Assembly: GCA_006384855.1 (NCBI GenBank) | Contig: VCJN01001564.1 | Span: 1-64,000 of the forward strand | DNA: 64,000 nucleotides | Reading direction: 5' to 3' | Origin: Tetraselmis striata | Taxonomy: Eukaryota > Chlorophyta > Chlorodendrophyceae > Chlorodendrales > Chlorodendraceae | Shown: piece after piece, positions 23,683-40,236 of the stretch | How the letters are laid out: each line of letters begins with the position of its first letter | Position numbering within the stretch: position 1 is the stretch's first letter | Translations under genes and position numbers: made by a program | The notes under the pieces: generated by a model | What the model was told of the DNA's origin: nothing | Databases searched by the model: none | The model's input: the letters and a program-made list of their open reading frames with translations, nothing else

Positions 23683-24900
23683 GCAGTGGCGGCATGATGG
23701 GGCCGGCGAACCGCGTGTCCGGTCTGCAGGGGCGAACGAGGCACATGATGCAGAGACGGCCTGGCAACGCCGACCATGTGGGTCCCCGGGCCGCGGAAGC
23801 GACTAGGGCACATGGTACAGTGACGGTCCGTTGGCGCCGACCAGTTGCGTGCGCAGGCCGCGGAAGCGACTGAGGCGTAGGGTGCAGTGACGGCCTCTTG
23901 GCGCCGACGACCAGGTGCGTGCGAAGGCCGTGGAAGCGACCAAGGCGCGAAGGTGCAGTGATGGCCTCTTATTGGCGCCGACCAGCTGCGTGCGCACGTC
24001 GCGGACGCAGATGGGGCGCGTAGCGCAGGGGCGGCTTCACGGCGTCGACCAACTGCGTGCCCGGGTTGCGAAAGCGGCCAATACACAGGGTGCAATGGCG
24101 ACATGATGGCGCCGACCAACTACCATGTACGTGCCCGAGGCCGCCACAACAACCGAGGCACATCGTGCAGCGGCGGCCCGTTGGCGCCGACCAACTGCGT
24201 CCCCGGACCGAGGAAGAAACCGGGACACATGACGCAGGGGCGGTCCTTGGCGCCGACCAGCTGCGTGCCCGAGGCTGCGAAAGCAGCCGAGGCACTCTGT
24301 GCAGAGGCGGCCGTTGGCGCCGAGCAGCTGCGTGCGCGGGCCGAGGAAGCGACCGGGGCCGCGGGGTGCAGTGACGGCGCGTCGGCGCCGAGCAGCTGCG
24401 AGCGCAAGACGCGGAGGCGACCGGGGCGCATGGTGCAATGGCGGCATAATGGCGCCGACAAACTGTGTGCCCGAGGCTGCGACATCAACCGAGGCACAAC
24501 GCGCAGCGGCGGCCCGTTGGCGCCGACTGGCTGCGTGCCCGGGCCGCGGAGGCGACCGGGCACATGATGCAGTGGCGACCCGTTGGTGCCGACCGGCTGC
24601 GTGCGCATGCCGCGGAGACGACCGGGGCGCATGTTGTAGGGACGGCTTGACGGCACCGACCAGCTACGTGCGTAGGCCGCGGAAGCGACCTAGGCACAGG
24701 GTGCAGTGGCGGTTTGATGGCGCCGACCAGCTGCGTGTCTGGGGTTGCAAAGGGAATCGAAGCACAACGTGCAGCGGCGGCCCGTTGGCGCTGGCCAACT
24801 GCGTGCTTAGGTAGGGGAGGCAACCGGGACGAGGCACATGGTACAGGTACCTGATGGCGCCGACCAAGCCAGCGCGGGTGCCCGGAGGCGGAATAAAGTG
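23683..24900 (+). repeat. GC-rich minisatellite, about 18 units of 66-72 nt
   Basis: Tandem units with the core GGCGCCGACCAGCTGCGTGC, then a (G)GCCGCGGAAGCGACCGGG-like part and CACATGGTGCAGTGGCGGC. They begin just after the truncated retroelement copy at 22918-23610. Open frames on both strands are by-products of the repeat; no start, splice or domain evidence supports a protein. Confidence 0.85.
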
Positions 24901-27295
24901 GTGCCGGTTGGCGCCGACGACCCGCCGATGTGCTCCTCGGGCTGCGAGAGGCAGCCCGGTTGTGGCGCGGAGTAGCGCGTTGAAGCCGCAGGTCCCACCG
25001 GCTCAGGAATCGTTCCTCCCCGGAAATGGTTGTCTTCTTCTCTGGCGGCATGGGGGCTCTTGTGTAATGAGGCATGAAAATTGCCCCCCCCCCCCCCCCC
25101 CCCCCCGAATCAGTCGAACGGTGGTCCGCGTGGGACACTGGTTGCCAGCGCGAAGAGCCGGCGCACGGTGCCCTCTGGACGATCGTCGACCGCCTCCCGG
25201 CCAGCGAGGCATGTCCTCGAGCATCACTTTTGAGTGGCTTTTAAAACCAGAGACCTTGCATGTCATGAAGGCACGAGCTCTGTCGCGGCGCGACCCCATG
25301 GTGGGTGTGTCGCGACAAAGCAAGATGGGGACAGACAAACCCCTTGGAGCTTTCAAGCACACGGCGAAGTAGCATGCGGGAGCAGCGGTACCCGGGATGG
25401 CCGCGTCGGGAACTATACGCGGTGGTGCCGTGCGGGAGTACGATGTCGATGCAGCTCCTCGAGACCCTGAGGGGTCGATGCAGCCCCTCGGGCGGTACGG
25501 CATACTTGCACCGGCGATCTATATTTGCACCTTAATTATTTGCGCCGGACCGCGCCCGCTCAGCAGGCGACGAAGGTTCGGAAACCCCAACTACTAGTAG
25601 ACATGTTCATACTTTAACTATGAGTATTCTCTGGGTGCCGGCGAGGCACGTCCGCACGTGCCACGAGTAATCCTTATAGGTGGTGGTTAGTCGCTACATG
25701 GGATGGACCAGCAGGCCACGGGACGTGCCGCGAGTCATCAGGAAGGATTATACGGTCGGTTAGCTAACATTATCTCCGAATTACGAGCTAGCAGCAGAAG
25801 GCGATATCGGAAATCACCAAAATAAAAGGTTAGCTAACATTATCCTTTATTTGGTCAACATATCGAACGCCGGCGCACGCGGGCGGGAGGACGGACCAGC
25901 AGTACCCGGGTAACCGGCTGGCGCGCGCGCTGTAGCGGTCGGTCATGAGCGGACGATCGAGGGCGGACTAAGGATCCTTATATGTTGGTTACATGAGCCA
26001 GCTGCACAATTCAAGAAATCCATACAGAAATCCTGAAGAAAATCCAGTTACGGGCCACCAGAGCCGGGGACCGCCATGACAGCCAGCCGCCGCGCCACGC
26101 AGTAGGGACGCTCTCCCCAGCACACAATCCCGGGCCACTCCAATAGCGCCACTAGGCCGAATGTGATGTGAAGGCGCCGATCGAGGGCGGACTATCGGAT
26201 GATCGATGAGTAGCGACTACTTCCTATCGGGTGTAGCTACTACTTCCTGGCGCCGAGATTCATCAGCAATCCATCCCCCCGTACCAGTAGTAGTACTTTG
26301 ACTTAGCCCGACTCTTTACCGCCCCCCCCGCGTGACCACCCATATTCATCCATCTCGTCGTCGCAGCGCAGCGCATGGGGGCGCCGTTCCTCTGCGATAG
26401 ACCACAGTCCACATTGCTGGACAGCACACCTGAAGGAGACAGCTGCCTGACAGCCGAGCGCGAGGCGATTCTTCCGTCGTCGGAGGGCGTCAGCAGCAGA
26501 GGTGAGCGAGCACAACTCGTACTGCCAGCCGGCGCGTCTTGCGCGTGGTGCTGATTGTTGTGCTCGTACGTGGTTATTCTCCGTACGAGTACCGATAGTA
26601 TCGCGACTAATCCTTACTTACTACCTGTACCGTCGAAATATATATATCTGCCGGGCTACTCTGTATACCCGCCCGCCCATCGTCTACGATTACTACTGGA
26701 ATATATCTCCCTGCAACCAAACCAGGAATACTACTGGAGTAGGGCGGGAATGAGCTCGCGAAAGACGACTCCCCCGCGCCCTCACCAGCCCAACTGACAG
26801 ACTCATCTGCAGCAGCGCGGAAGCGGCAGCCGTTGGCGCCGAGGAGCGGACTGAGACTCCCCACGGAGAGACGGCAGCGGGTGCGCACCCAGAGAGTAGT
26901 AGCGGCGGTCAGCTTCACGGGGTGCGACGAGTGAGCGGGTGGGTGGCTGCGTCGGCTGGGCCGACGTAGTCATCGTACCGACCGACAGCTGCACCGTCGG
27001 CTGCGGTGGCACATCCGGCATCACTGCATCTGTCTCCCCCCAAGTCCCCTCGGGTGTGTTACCACGCACGCTCGGCTGCGCCGCTTTGACCCTGCCATGA
27101 TTCCATGATAGGCACCCCTTCGAGGGGCATATGAGGGAGGAGCGCGAGGGGGGGCAGGGTTGCTGCAGCCACTCTTATTTTTCCTGCCGGCCGGCCGGTT
27201 CCTCGGGCCGCCCTCTCGTGGTCCGCCTGACCCCGCCCCCCTGTGGCACCCCGTCCTGCAATACCGTGCGCACTACGTAGGGTGAGAACATCCCG
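24901..27295. other. Spacer upstream of the ankyrin gene; no gene recognised
   Basis: Has a C run (25085-25106), repeat T (25785) and short duplicated phrases (GGTTAGCTAACATTATC at 25759 and 25828). Small open stretches such as the minus-strand one at 25003-25503 lack homology or splice context. Confidence 0.5.
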
Positions 27296-28793
27296 ATGGC
27301 GGAGGACCGGCCGTGTTCTGCCCTTGGAGCACAGTCTACAGGTGAGGGCCGCCGAGTGTATCCTGCTGTAGCACTTCGCCCCCACTTAAGCGGGCGATTA
27401 TTACGACACGCATGCTGGTGTGGGGGGGGGGGGGGGGGGGGGGGGACGCTTCTTCCTGCTGAGCGCGGCTGCCGGCCGGTGCGCAGACCTATCCGAGAAG
27501 GTGGACAGCGCCGTGTCGGATGTGCTGCCAGAGGTGAAGAGCCACACGGTGAGGGCGTACCGCGTGGGCAGCCCCTGCCGCCTGCCGTGCTGAGTAGAGA
27601 GAGCCGACAGGGGCTGGCGGAGCGGGAAGGGCACGCTGTCGTGGGTGTCGCCCGCGTCTCACCATCGCCCCCCCCCCCCCCCCACCCCTTCGTCCCTGCA
27701 CCGTTACCAGGCGCTACTGTCCGCCGCCTCCACCGCTGCGGGAGGCAACGGCCGGTCGAGCAAAATCCACGACGCGGCGTGGCAAGGGGACGTCGAGCTG
27801 CTGCGGAGCTGCCTGGACGACGGCTTCTCCCCGAACGCTGCGGACGCGGTGCGGCGCCCCCTCTCGGCCCTGCCCTGCGCGCGCTCCCATGACCTGGTGG
27901 AACGGTGCGGAGATCGCCCGTTGTGCCTGCCTCGTCGAGCGTCGGCGCTGAGGAGACCGACGCGCCGGCTTGCTCTCGCAGGATGGCAACACGCCGCTGC
28001 ACCTGGCCGCCGCGCAGGGCCAGAGCGTCGTGGTGGACGCGCTGCTGGCTGCGCGCGCCGACCCGCGTCTGCCCAACCGTGCGGGGCAGGTGCCGCTGGA
28101 CGTGGTGGCGCAGGACACGCCCGCGTGGCGCGCGCTCCGCGGGCACCTCACGCACCTGGAGCACCTCGCGCGCCCGCACGGCTGCTTCGTGCGCTTCCGC
28201 GGGGAGCGCATCTACTACGGCGCCAAGGGCAATCGCGAGCTGCAGTGCTGGTTCGACCCGCAGACCTGCCAGGTAGGCCACTCTCCGCCTCAACCCGTCA
28301 GGTCCCAGATGGGGATGAGCCGATAGCGGAACTGCAGCGGCCCTTCCTACAGCTCGCATGCAACCCCAAAGCGGCCTATATTTGGGGTTCTGGTGGGTGC
28401 GTCTGCGCCCGCAGCCCAGGACCCTACTGTGTGGGGGCTGTTGCCATGGAGGCGTAGCTGGTTTGACGCGCCATAGCCGCAGCGCACTGAGCAAGCCCTC
28501 ACACGCCCCGCCCTTCCTCTCCCTCGCAGATCCACTTCAAGTTGCCGGCGCCAACAGGGTTGGGCTCCCGCATGCGGCGCACGCTGACCTGCTGGGCGGG
28601 CCGCACGCCCGAGCCGGACGCGGTGCACCGCAGCATGACGCTGCCGTACACCACCGCGATGCACGCCAAGCACGCCTGCGCGCTGGAGGTCGACCTCGAC
28701 GAGCCGGACGAGGTGCTGCACGGTGCGTGACGGGCCCTCCCCGGCAGGGTCAATGCATTTGTTGTCTGTATATATATATATATACATACATAC

Positions 28794-28824
<31 letters not shown>

Positions 28825-31578
28825 CATACATACATATATATTTGTATACATATATTCGTATATGAATATACATGTGTATATACTGACCGGTGCCAGCGCA
28901 TCTACAGGATCCCATAATATAAGCATCTACATGGGCTTGAATGCACCCAATAAATACATCCACTTTAGTCATGCCACAGTTTCGCCTAAAAACCTATAAC
29001 CTCTGACAGACCGGGGGGGGGGGGTCTTATTTGCAGCGTTCCCATGATTACCGCGTCGACGCCTGTGTGTGTGTGTGTGTGTGTGATATGTGCGCAGACG
29101 GAGTTTGGGTGTCCGTTTGCATTTGTGCGTCGGCTTGCGGGTTGGCTGATGCGGGGCTGGGCGTGGGTGCGTTATTGGCTGGCGCAGGTGAGGGGCGCGG
29201 CGCGGAGGGGGGCGTCGAGGTCCGCGACGACGCGGACGTGAAGGGCGTCACCATCAACATGTGCCTGGCGGAAGAGCTGCAGGCGGGGGTGGCCAAGATG
29301 GTGCGCATCTTCCACAGCGAGGTGCTGGAGCTGCGGCAGCGGCTGGTGGAGTGCGAGGCGGCGGACGGCGCGGTGGCGGCGGAGGTGGCCGCGCTGGAGG
29401 CGGACATGGCGGCGCGGCGCCGGCAGCTGACCGGCCTCATCCGCCACGCCACGCGCGCCAAGCAGGAGCAGGCGCGCACGATGCGGGACGCGCTGGCGGG
29501 GCTGCAGGCCAGGGTGGTCGCCCTGCGCCGACAGTCCATGGGCCGGCGCGGCCAGGTGATGGTGCTAGCGGTGAAGGCCATCGACAAGGTGAGGCGCCCC
29601 GGCCGGCCAGCAAGCCGCCATCCCCGGGGCGGGCGGGGGTGTCGCATTTCAAAGGTCTTGTAACTATTCCTAGCTGATGTTGTTTTCTGATGGGTTATCC
29701 GTACCAAACAGGAAACTACTACAAATCATTTTTGCCATATATGCGACAGGTGGTAAAATCCTTTATATTAATAATGAAGATATGAAAATCCTTCTGGTAG
29801 GGCGTCGGTATCTCAACCAGTGACATGGCAATACAAACAGTGCATGTACATTTGTTTGTAGAGCGTTGTTCACGATTTCAAGCAATTTTAAATACCTTTA
29901 TATTGCATCCGATAATACAAATCAGCAAGGGGAATTCATCGGGTATCTGGCCAGCACCTCTCTGTTTCAGGAACAAGACTGTACGGTACCACTGCGCTCA
30001 CGGCGTGCGCATGTGTCCGTGTGTCGGTGGGTTTCGCAGCTCAAGTCGCGGCTGGACGGCGCGCGGCCGTCCGGGGCCGCCGAGGACCGACGCAGTGCGG
30101 AGGTCGAGCGCGCGGCGGCGGCGGCGCAGCTGCCTGTGCTGGAGGCGTACCTGGCGATGGCGGCGACCAAGTGGAACATTCCCGACCCCGCAGCCTCGCT
30201 GGCGGCCGCCACCTCCCCACCACCCCGCGGCGCCGCCAGCAAGTCGCCGAGTCGGCTGGCCGTCGTCGGCAGCCCATCGTCCGCGGGCGCCTCCCTCGAC
30301 GACACGCCCGACTCGCGCGACAGCCTCAATTTCTTCTGCTTGCCGCCGCCGTCGGCATCGCCCGGCCCCTCGCCCCTCGGCGCTCGGCGCGTGGGCGCCA
30401 GGGAGGAGCTCGCCGCGCGCGAGTCGAGCTCCTCCAGCTTCGCGCACACGCTGCGCCAATGGGCGGCCGCCTCGCGTGGGGGGCCGCCCCCCCGGCCGAT
30501 CGACTCGCCCGGCAGCGCGACCGCCTCGACTGCCCGCCGCCTGCTGGCCGACTCGCTCGACACCGGCTCCATGGACCTGGACGGCGTGCGCCTCCTCGTG
30601 GCGTCGTCCGAGCTCACGCCCAACTCCAAGCGGCGCCCTTTTGCGCGCCACGGCGCTGTGCCCAGCCTGGACCTCGCCTCCATGCAGCCCGAGTCGTCGC
30701 AGGAATACGACACGACCCAGGACACGACTGGCGCGTACGGGCAGGGCGAGTCTCCTGAGGTGGAGTCCTACCAGATACCGGCCATGGACGCCTCGCTTTG
30801 CTCCGCCACCGGTAGCCAGCAGCAGCCGGGCCGGGAGGCGAACGACAGCAACAGTGCTGCTGTCAGCGGCGCTTACGGTCGCGATGCAGGCAGCCCAGCG
30901 GTTGGCAACGCCTTCGCCTCGCCGGGTAGCGACAAGTCGCTCACCTCCACGGTGTTCCTCGCGGAGAAGCACGTGCCGCCCAACGAGCTCTTTGCCAGCG
31001 CGCCGCTCGGGGAGGAGACGTTCGTCGCCGCCCCCAGTCCGCGGCAAGAGAACCGAGAGGTGCGGAAGCGCGAGCCGCTGCCCCGAAAGCAGACGCCGCG
31101 CAAGACCAGCACCAGCAACGGCCACGTGCGCCGGGCGGTCGAGCGGCTCTCCAGCATGACGCCCTCGCCACCCCCGAAGCGCGCCGACTTCAGCGAGCAG
31201 CCCACGCGGAGCGTCTCGCCGCGCCGAGTCGCCCACTCGACCAGCATCAGCGGGCCGAGGTGCAGCATCACCGCCAAGTGCGACGCTCGGCCGAAAGGCA
31301 GCCCCGCGAAGTCGAACGGCGTGAGGACGAGCAACGCCGAAGGCGGCAGCCCGATCGCGCGCTACCCCTCGCGCTACGTCTCCGGCCCGGGCGCCTCGCA
31401 GTACAAGTCGACCTCCAAGCCGGGATCCTCCGCCTGCTTCCACCACGGGATTGCGCCCGTGGCGGTGGCCATGGACGCGGGCGCCAAGCAGGCGCTCGCG
31501 AAGCAGCAGTCGATCGGCGGCGATCGGGACCGGCGCGCCTCGGGCAACGACGCGCGGATGCAGCGGTGGCGCAGCTGA
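27296..31578 (+). CDS. Ankyrin-repeat / coiled-coil protein with long disordered C-terminus
   Basis: Seven exons: 27296-27341, 27487-27533, 27711-27848, 27982-28272, 28530-28722, 29188-29588, 30040-31578; 884 aa, phases all consistent. About residues 47-118 hold two ankyrin units: KIHDAAWQGDVELLRSCL, then DGNTPLHLAAAQGQ joined across an intron. Residues about 130-230 form a Cys- and aromatic-containing globular region (GCFVRFRGERIYYG, CWFDPQTC) that I do not recognise. Residues about 255-400 are strongly heptad-like (LRQRLVECEAADGAVAAEV). The last 500 residues are Ser/Pro/Arg-rich and probably disordered, with SP/TP sites (SVSPRRV). Function unknown; a scaffold or cytoskeleton-linked role is only a guess. 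The large reading frame antisense to the last exon is a composition shadow. Confidence 0.75.
28768..28875 (+). repeat. (TA)n/(CATA)n repeat, ankyrin-gene intron 5
   Basis: Alternating TATATA and ACATAC blocks begin about 45 nt after the donor at 28723. Confidence 0.9.
28980..29062 (-). mobile_element. TIR element copy 8 (partial), ankyrin-gene intron 5
   Basis: On the minus strand it begins GCGTCGACGCGGTAATCATG, continues GGAACGCTGCAAATAAGA and then CTGTCAGAGGT. A C run (plus-strand G run 29012-29021) replaces the AACCTACCCTGC-like stretch of other copies. The distal half is not recognisable. Confidence 0.5.
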
Positions 31579-31770
31579 CCAGCTGAGACCAAGCTGCGCA
31601 GGGGCTCGCTGGCGTGGTGACATTATCCGAATCGGAAACCCCCCCTTCCCTAGGAACACCGACCCCGAAAATTTGATAGGGTTGTTATACCCACCCCCCC
31701 CCCCCCCCTCTCTCGTCCCTCATTTGTCACCGCACCGGACATTCATCCATATTACCTTCGTTTAGTTAGG

Positions 31771-31775
31771 TTACA
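31771..31775 (-). promoter_or_regulatory. TGTAA poly(A) signal of the photolyase gene
   Basis: 172 nt past the stop. It lies upstream of the ankyrin gene's own signal at 31805, so the two 3' UTRs overlap. Confidence 0.55.
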
Positions 31776-31804
31776 ACAAAGGCCACAGCCCGCAAGGCCA
31801 CCCC

Positions 31805-31809
31805 TGTAA
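31805..31809 (+). promoter_or_regulatory. TGTAA poly(A) signal of the ankyrin gene
   Basis: 227 nt past the stop at 31578, within the 368-nt gap between two converging genes. Confidence 0.5.
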
Positions 31810-31946
31810 ACATCGCCGCACCCCCCAGCCAATTATGCCCCAGCGCTATCATGTGCGCACCTCTCGGGGGCGGCGGCAAGACAGCCTCAGCGGGTCGGTG
31901 AGAGCTTGGCACAGAGCGGGGGAGGGGAAGGGGTCCACCGCGCCGC

Positions 31947-37301
<5,355 letters not shown>

Positions 37302-38065
37302 CTCGAGCTCCAAGGGGAAGCTTAGCTGCGGGAAGGCCGCCGCCCCGGTAACTTTCTTCGGCGCGCTGCCGCCGGCTGCAGCCGCCGATACCTGCTTGTT
37401 CTTCGCCGCTGCGAGCACGGCCAGGCCTACCCGAGATCCTGCGGCGGTGCGGCGGTTCCAGGCGGGGGGGGAGCAAGGGGCCGGGTGGGCGGGAGCGCGT
37501 GTCGGGCGAGTGGGATGCGGCCAGCGGAGCTGCCGACCAAGCGGAGCGCGGCGCGGCACAGCGCGGCGGCCCGGGGTGGTGGCGGCCCAGGCGCCAGCGT
37601 TACTGCTGCCTGGACGAGGATCACCACCTGCGGTGCGGGACGGTATCGCAACACCTTATCCGGGAAACACAGTAAGGCAGCGCTGGCGTTAAGCGAGTCT
37701 GGCTGGAGCTGGTGCCCACGTCTTAAGGTCCCCAATTCGTGATCGCATCATCATCAGCTGCGGCTCTGGTCGCTGGATGGCGCCACCCACGACGACGACA
37801 CGTCGGCGCGCGTGTACGGGTACGTGCTACAGGGTACGGGGACGAGTAGCTAGTCGTTAGTTAGATAAAGGCCGCGCGGCGCGAATAAACGCGATGAGAA
37901 AAATAATTACATGATCTACGGGTAGCTGCAGAAGGCGATATCAGAAAATCACCAGGAAAAGACAATTGGAAAGGTCCTCATGAAGGTCCTCGATGAGAAA
38001 AATGGAGCGTGTGACCCGTATTCCGTCCGGGCAGCTTGCGCCCGGGGTCCGGCTGGTGCCAAGCT

Positions 38066-38330
38066 ACACCCCTCCATTTAAGTCCCAGGCCCCTTTCTCG
38101 CCGAATCCGACATTGCGAATAGTATGGCAGCTGAATCTATGTTTTATGACCTGAAATCCTGGAATATTGCACGTTTATGCTCAGCCTCTACCACCATAGG
38201 GTGTAAGCAACCCCTTTGGCCCTAACAAGTGCCCTACACGAGTGGCACTTGCGCCACACTAAGCGGTTCCAGTACCCCCACACCAACGGGGGTTTGGTGC
38301 CCCGCACGCCCCGCCGCGCATGCATGGACC
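38066..38330 (+). repeat. Dispersed repeat R, copy 1
   Basis: Matches 63740-64000 over about 250 nt with the same block order: CAAGTCCCAGG-like, GCGAATAGTATGGCAGCTGA, ACCTGAAATCCTGGAATATT, CACCATAGGGTGTAAGCAA, GCCCTAACAAGTG. Possibly the edge of a longer element occupying 38-41 kb. Confidence 0.7.
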
Positions 38331-38527
38331 ATTGCATGGTGGGATGGCCATGGGTGGGCGAGGAATCGTGTCAGCAAAGAGGCTAGGGTATTTTTGCTTG
38401 GGGTGGGGCCATAGTGGCGCGCGCCCATACATGCACGATGCGGCGTGATACCATCGCCATTGCAGTGCCGCCTTGTGGTGCAGCTCTCAAACTCGCGGTA
38501 TCGCTCAGTGCGTTGCGAGGAAACGTC

Positions 38528-38594
38528 AGAAAAGTTAGATAAGTTAGAAAGATAAGTTAGATAAGTTAGAATGATAAGTCAGAAAAGTTAGATC
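38528..38594 (+). repeat. (GATAAGTTA)n-like tandem repeat
   Basis: Imperfect 9-14 nt units with GTTAGATAAGTTAGA, in the intergenic repeat region upstream of the photolyase gene. Confidence 0.8.
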
Positions 38595-40117
38595 ATATGA
38601 ATACCAATTATCAAAACTACGCGAGCAGGGCTACAAATTTTACAGCTGCAGCACTACGGTCGTCAGAGGCCATTATTTAGGCACTTTTTGATTTTTTGAA
38701 ATAATGTGTCGAAATCTGTCCGTGTCAGCGTATGGTCAACATGTTGGCGTCAAACTTTACGCAAAGGATATCTCAAAACCTGATACACGGTGGCGGGACA
38801 GTGTGGTGTATGAACTTGTGCACGGACTACTCATACTTGGCACATACCCCCCTTGAGCGATGCCCACGGCCGCCATGCCGGATCCCCCCTTTCACAACAT
38901 TATTTCCACTAGCATCGACGCCTTAAGGTGCACGCCATTGCCGCCCCACTGGGCTCACCATGGCCGCGCTATGAGCATGCGGCCATGCACTGCTATAAAA
39001 AAGCTTTGGCCTACGACAAGGAGGCCGCGAGAACCCTCTCCCACCTGGGCGTGCATCGATCACAACCGCATTTTGTCCATCATTTTGGCTATAAATCATC
39101 GTCATCGACACGCAGGGCTTGGTCCAGGTCGTGAATGACCTGATTTCAATGCCCTACGTGTATGGTGGATAGTGATCATACCAAGGGTTATGTGGTATGA
39201 GGACGAGGGCTGTAGTGCCCCATTCCTATTTGTGCACACGAGTGGCGCAATTTGTGGTTTGGAAGCGCCTACGCCAGAAGCCATGTTTTGCATGAATGAA
39301 AGCGTTGACGGCAACGGCCCCCGCGTGGCAATATGGGGTGTTTCGCGCTATTGCGGCATCCCCCCCCCCCCCCCCCCCCCCCCAGGCCGTACGACCCTTA
39401 GTAACCCGTATGCACGCGCGCACGGCCTCAGTGCAGCCGCGCATGGGCATGTGGATCAAATTCGCAAACCCCATACTTATGTGGAGGGGTGTAGTTGCCA
39501 AAAGCTATTAATAATAATTGCTCACCACATGTATACACAGCTATCTCATGTAACTGGCGCTATAATGATCGTTGCCTAACCCGAGTAGATATCCTCATAC
39601 GTACCGGAATAGAGGGCAAGGATTAGATGCCGTTTATTTACAAAGTCGCGGATGGTCTGGAAGACTGGAACTGGCCGTGTCCTGAACTCCTAATACACTT
39701 GTCTGCATGTTTTTATGGGTATGATTTGGGTTTGGTCGCTTCTGGTCGGTAAACCCACGCAAAGTTTACGCCGTTGCAGCCATTGCGAGGATAACCATGA
39801 AAGAGCGTGTACATGGTGTGCTAGGGCAAATGCGACGGCGCGCGTGGCGCGCGCGGCGCCTGTTGTGCGGCACTATCAGTCTAACAAGTCCTGCACGGCC
39901 AGGCTGTGAACGGTTTGAGCGCACGGCACGCCGACATTTGGAAATAAAGAACCGTATTTTTCTCCCCCTGGTCGCCGAGATACATGTGTTGGCCACCTAC
40001 CCCATGCCGCGCGGCGCATAGTTTGGAGTCTACGGTCAGCTAGCGGGCTGCATGCTACATTCGCAAACTGGCTGTTCGCCCTGCAAGAAGCAGTAATATC
40101 GCGATCACGTTTTAATT

Positions 40118-40236
40118 CATAACATTTCGGCGTTTTATCAGCTCGGGCTGAAAATTGGTACGATGGAAAGCCCGTAACTTGCGCTTTCCGACGCATAAAT
40201 TTTCAGCCCAATCTGATAGAACTTCGAAATGTTATG
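40118..40236. repeat. 119-nt near-perfect hairpin (inverted repeat)
   Basis: Arm CATAACATTTCGGCGTTTTA... from 40118 pairs with the arm ending ...ACTTCGAAATGTTATG at 40236, with GGGCTGAAAATT opposite AATTTTCAGCCC and GGAAAGC opposite GCTTTCC near the apex. The arms are about 55 nt with few mismatches, and the loop is about 10 nt (around CCGTAACTTG). No open frame crosses it. Confidence 0.85.

Noticed and set aside
24103-24814. Plus-strand frames of 150-170 residues with Cys-Val-Pro repeats
   Set aside because: By-product of the minisatellite of about 68 nt; frames are open on both strands.
25003-25503. 166-residue minus frame
   Set aside because: No homology, no splice context, and the composition matches the surrounding spacer.
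29998-31659. 553-residue open frame antisense to the last ankyrin-gene exon
   Set aside because: Arg/Gly/Ala-rich shadow of GC-rich coding DNA. The sense frame joins in phase to six upstream exons.
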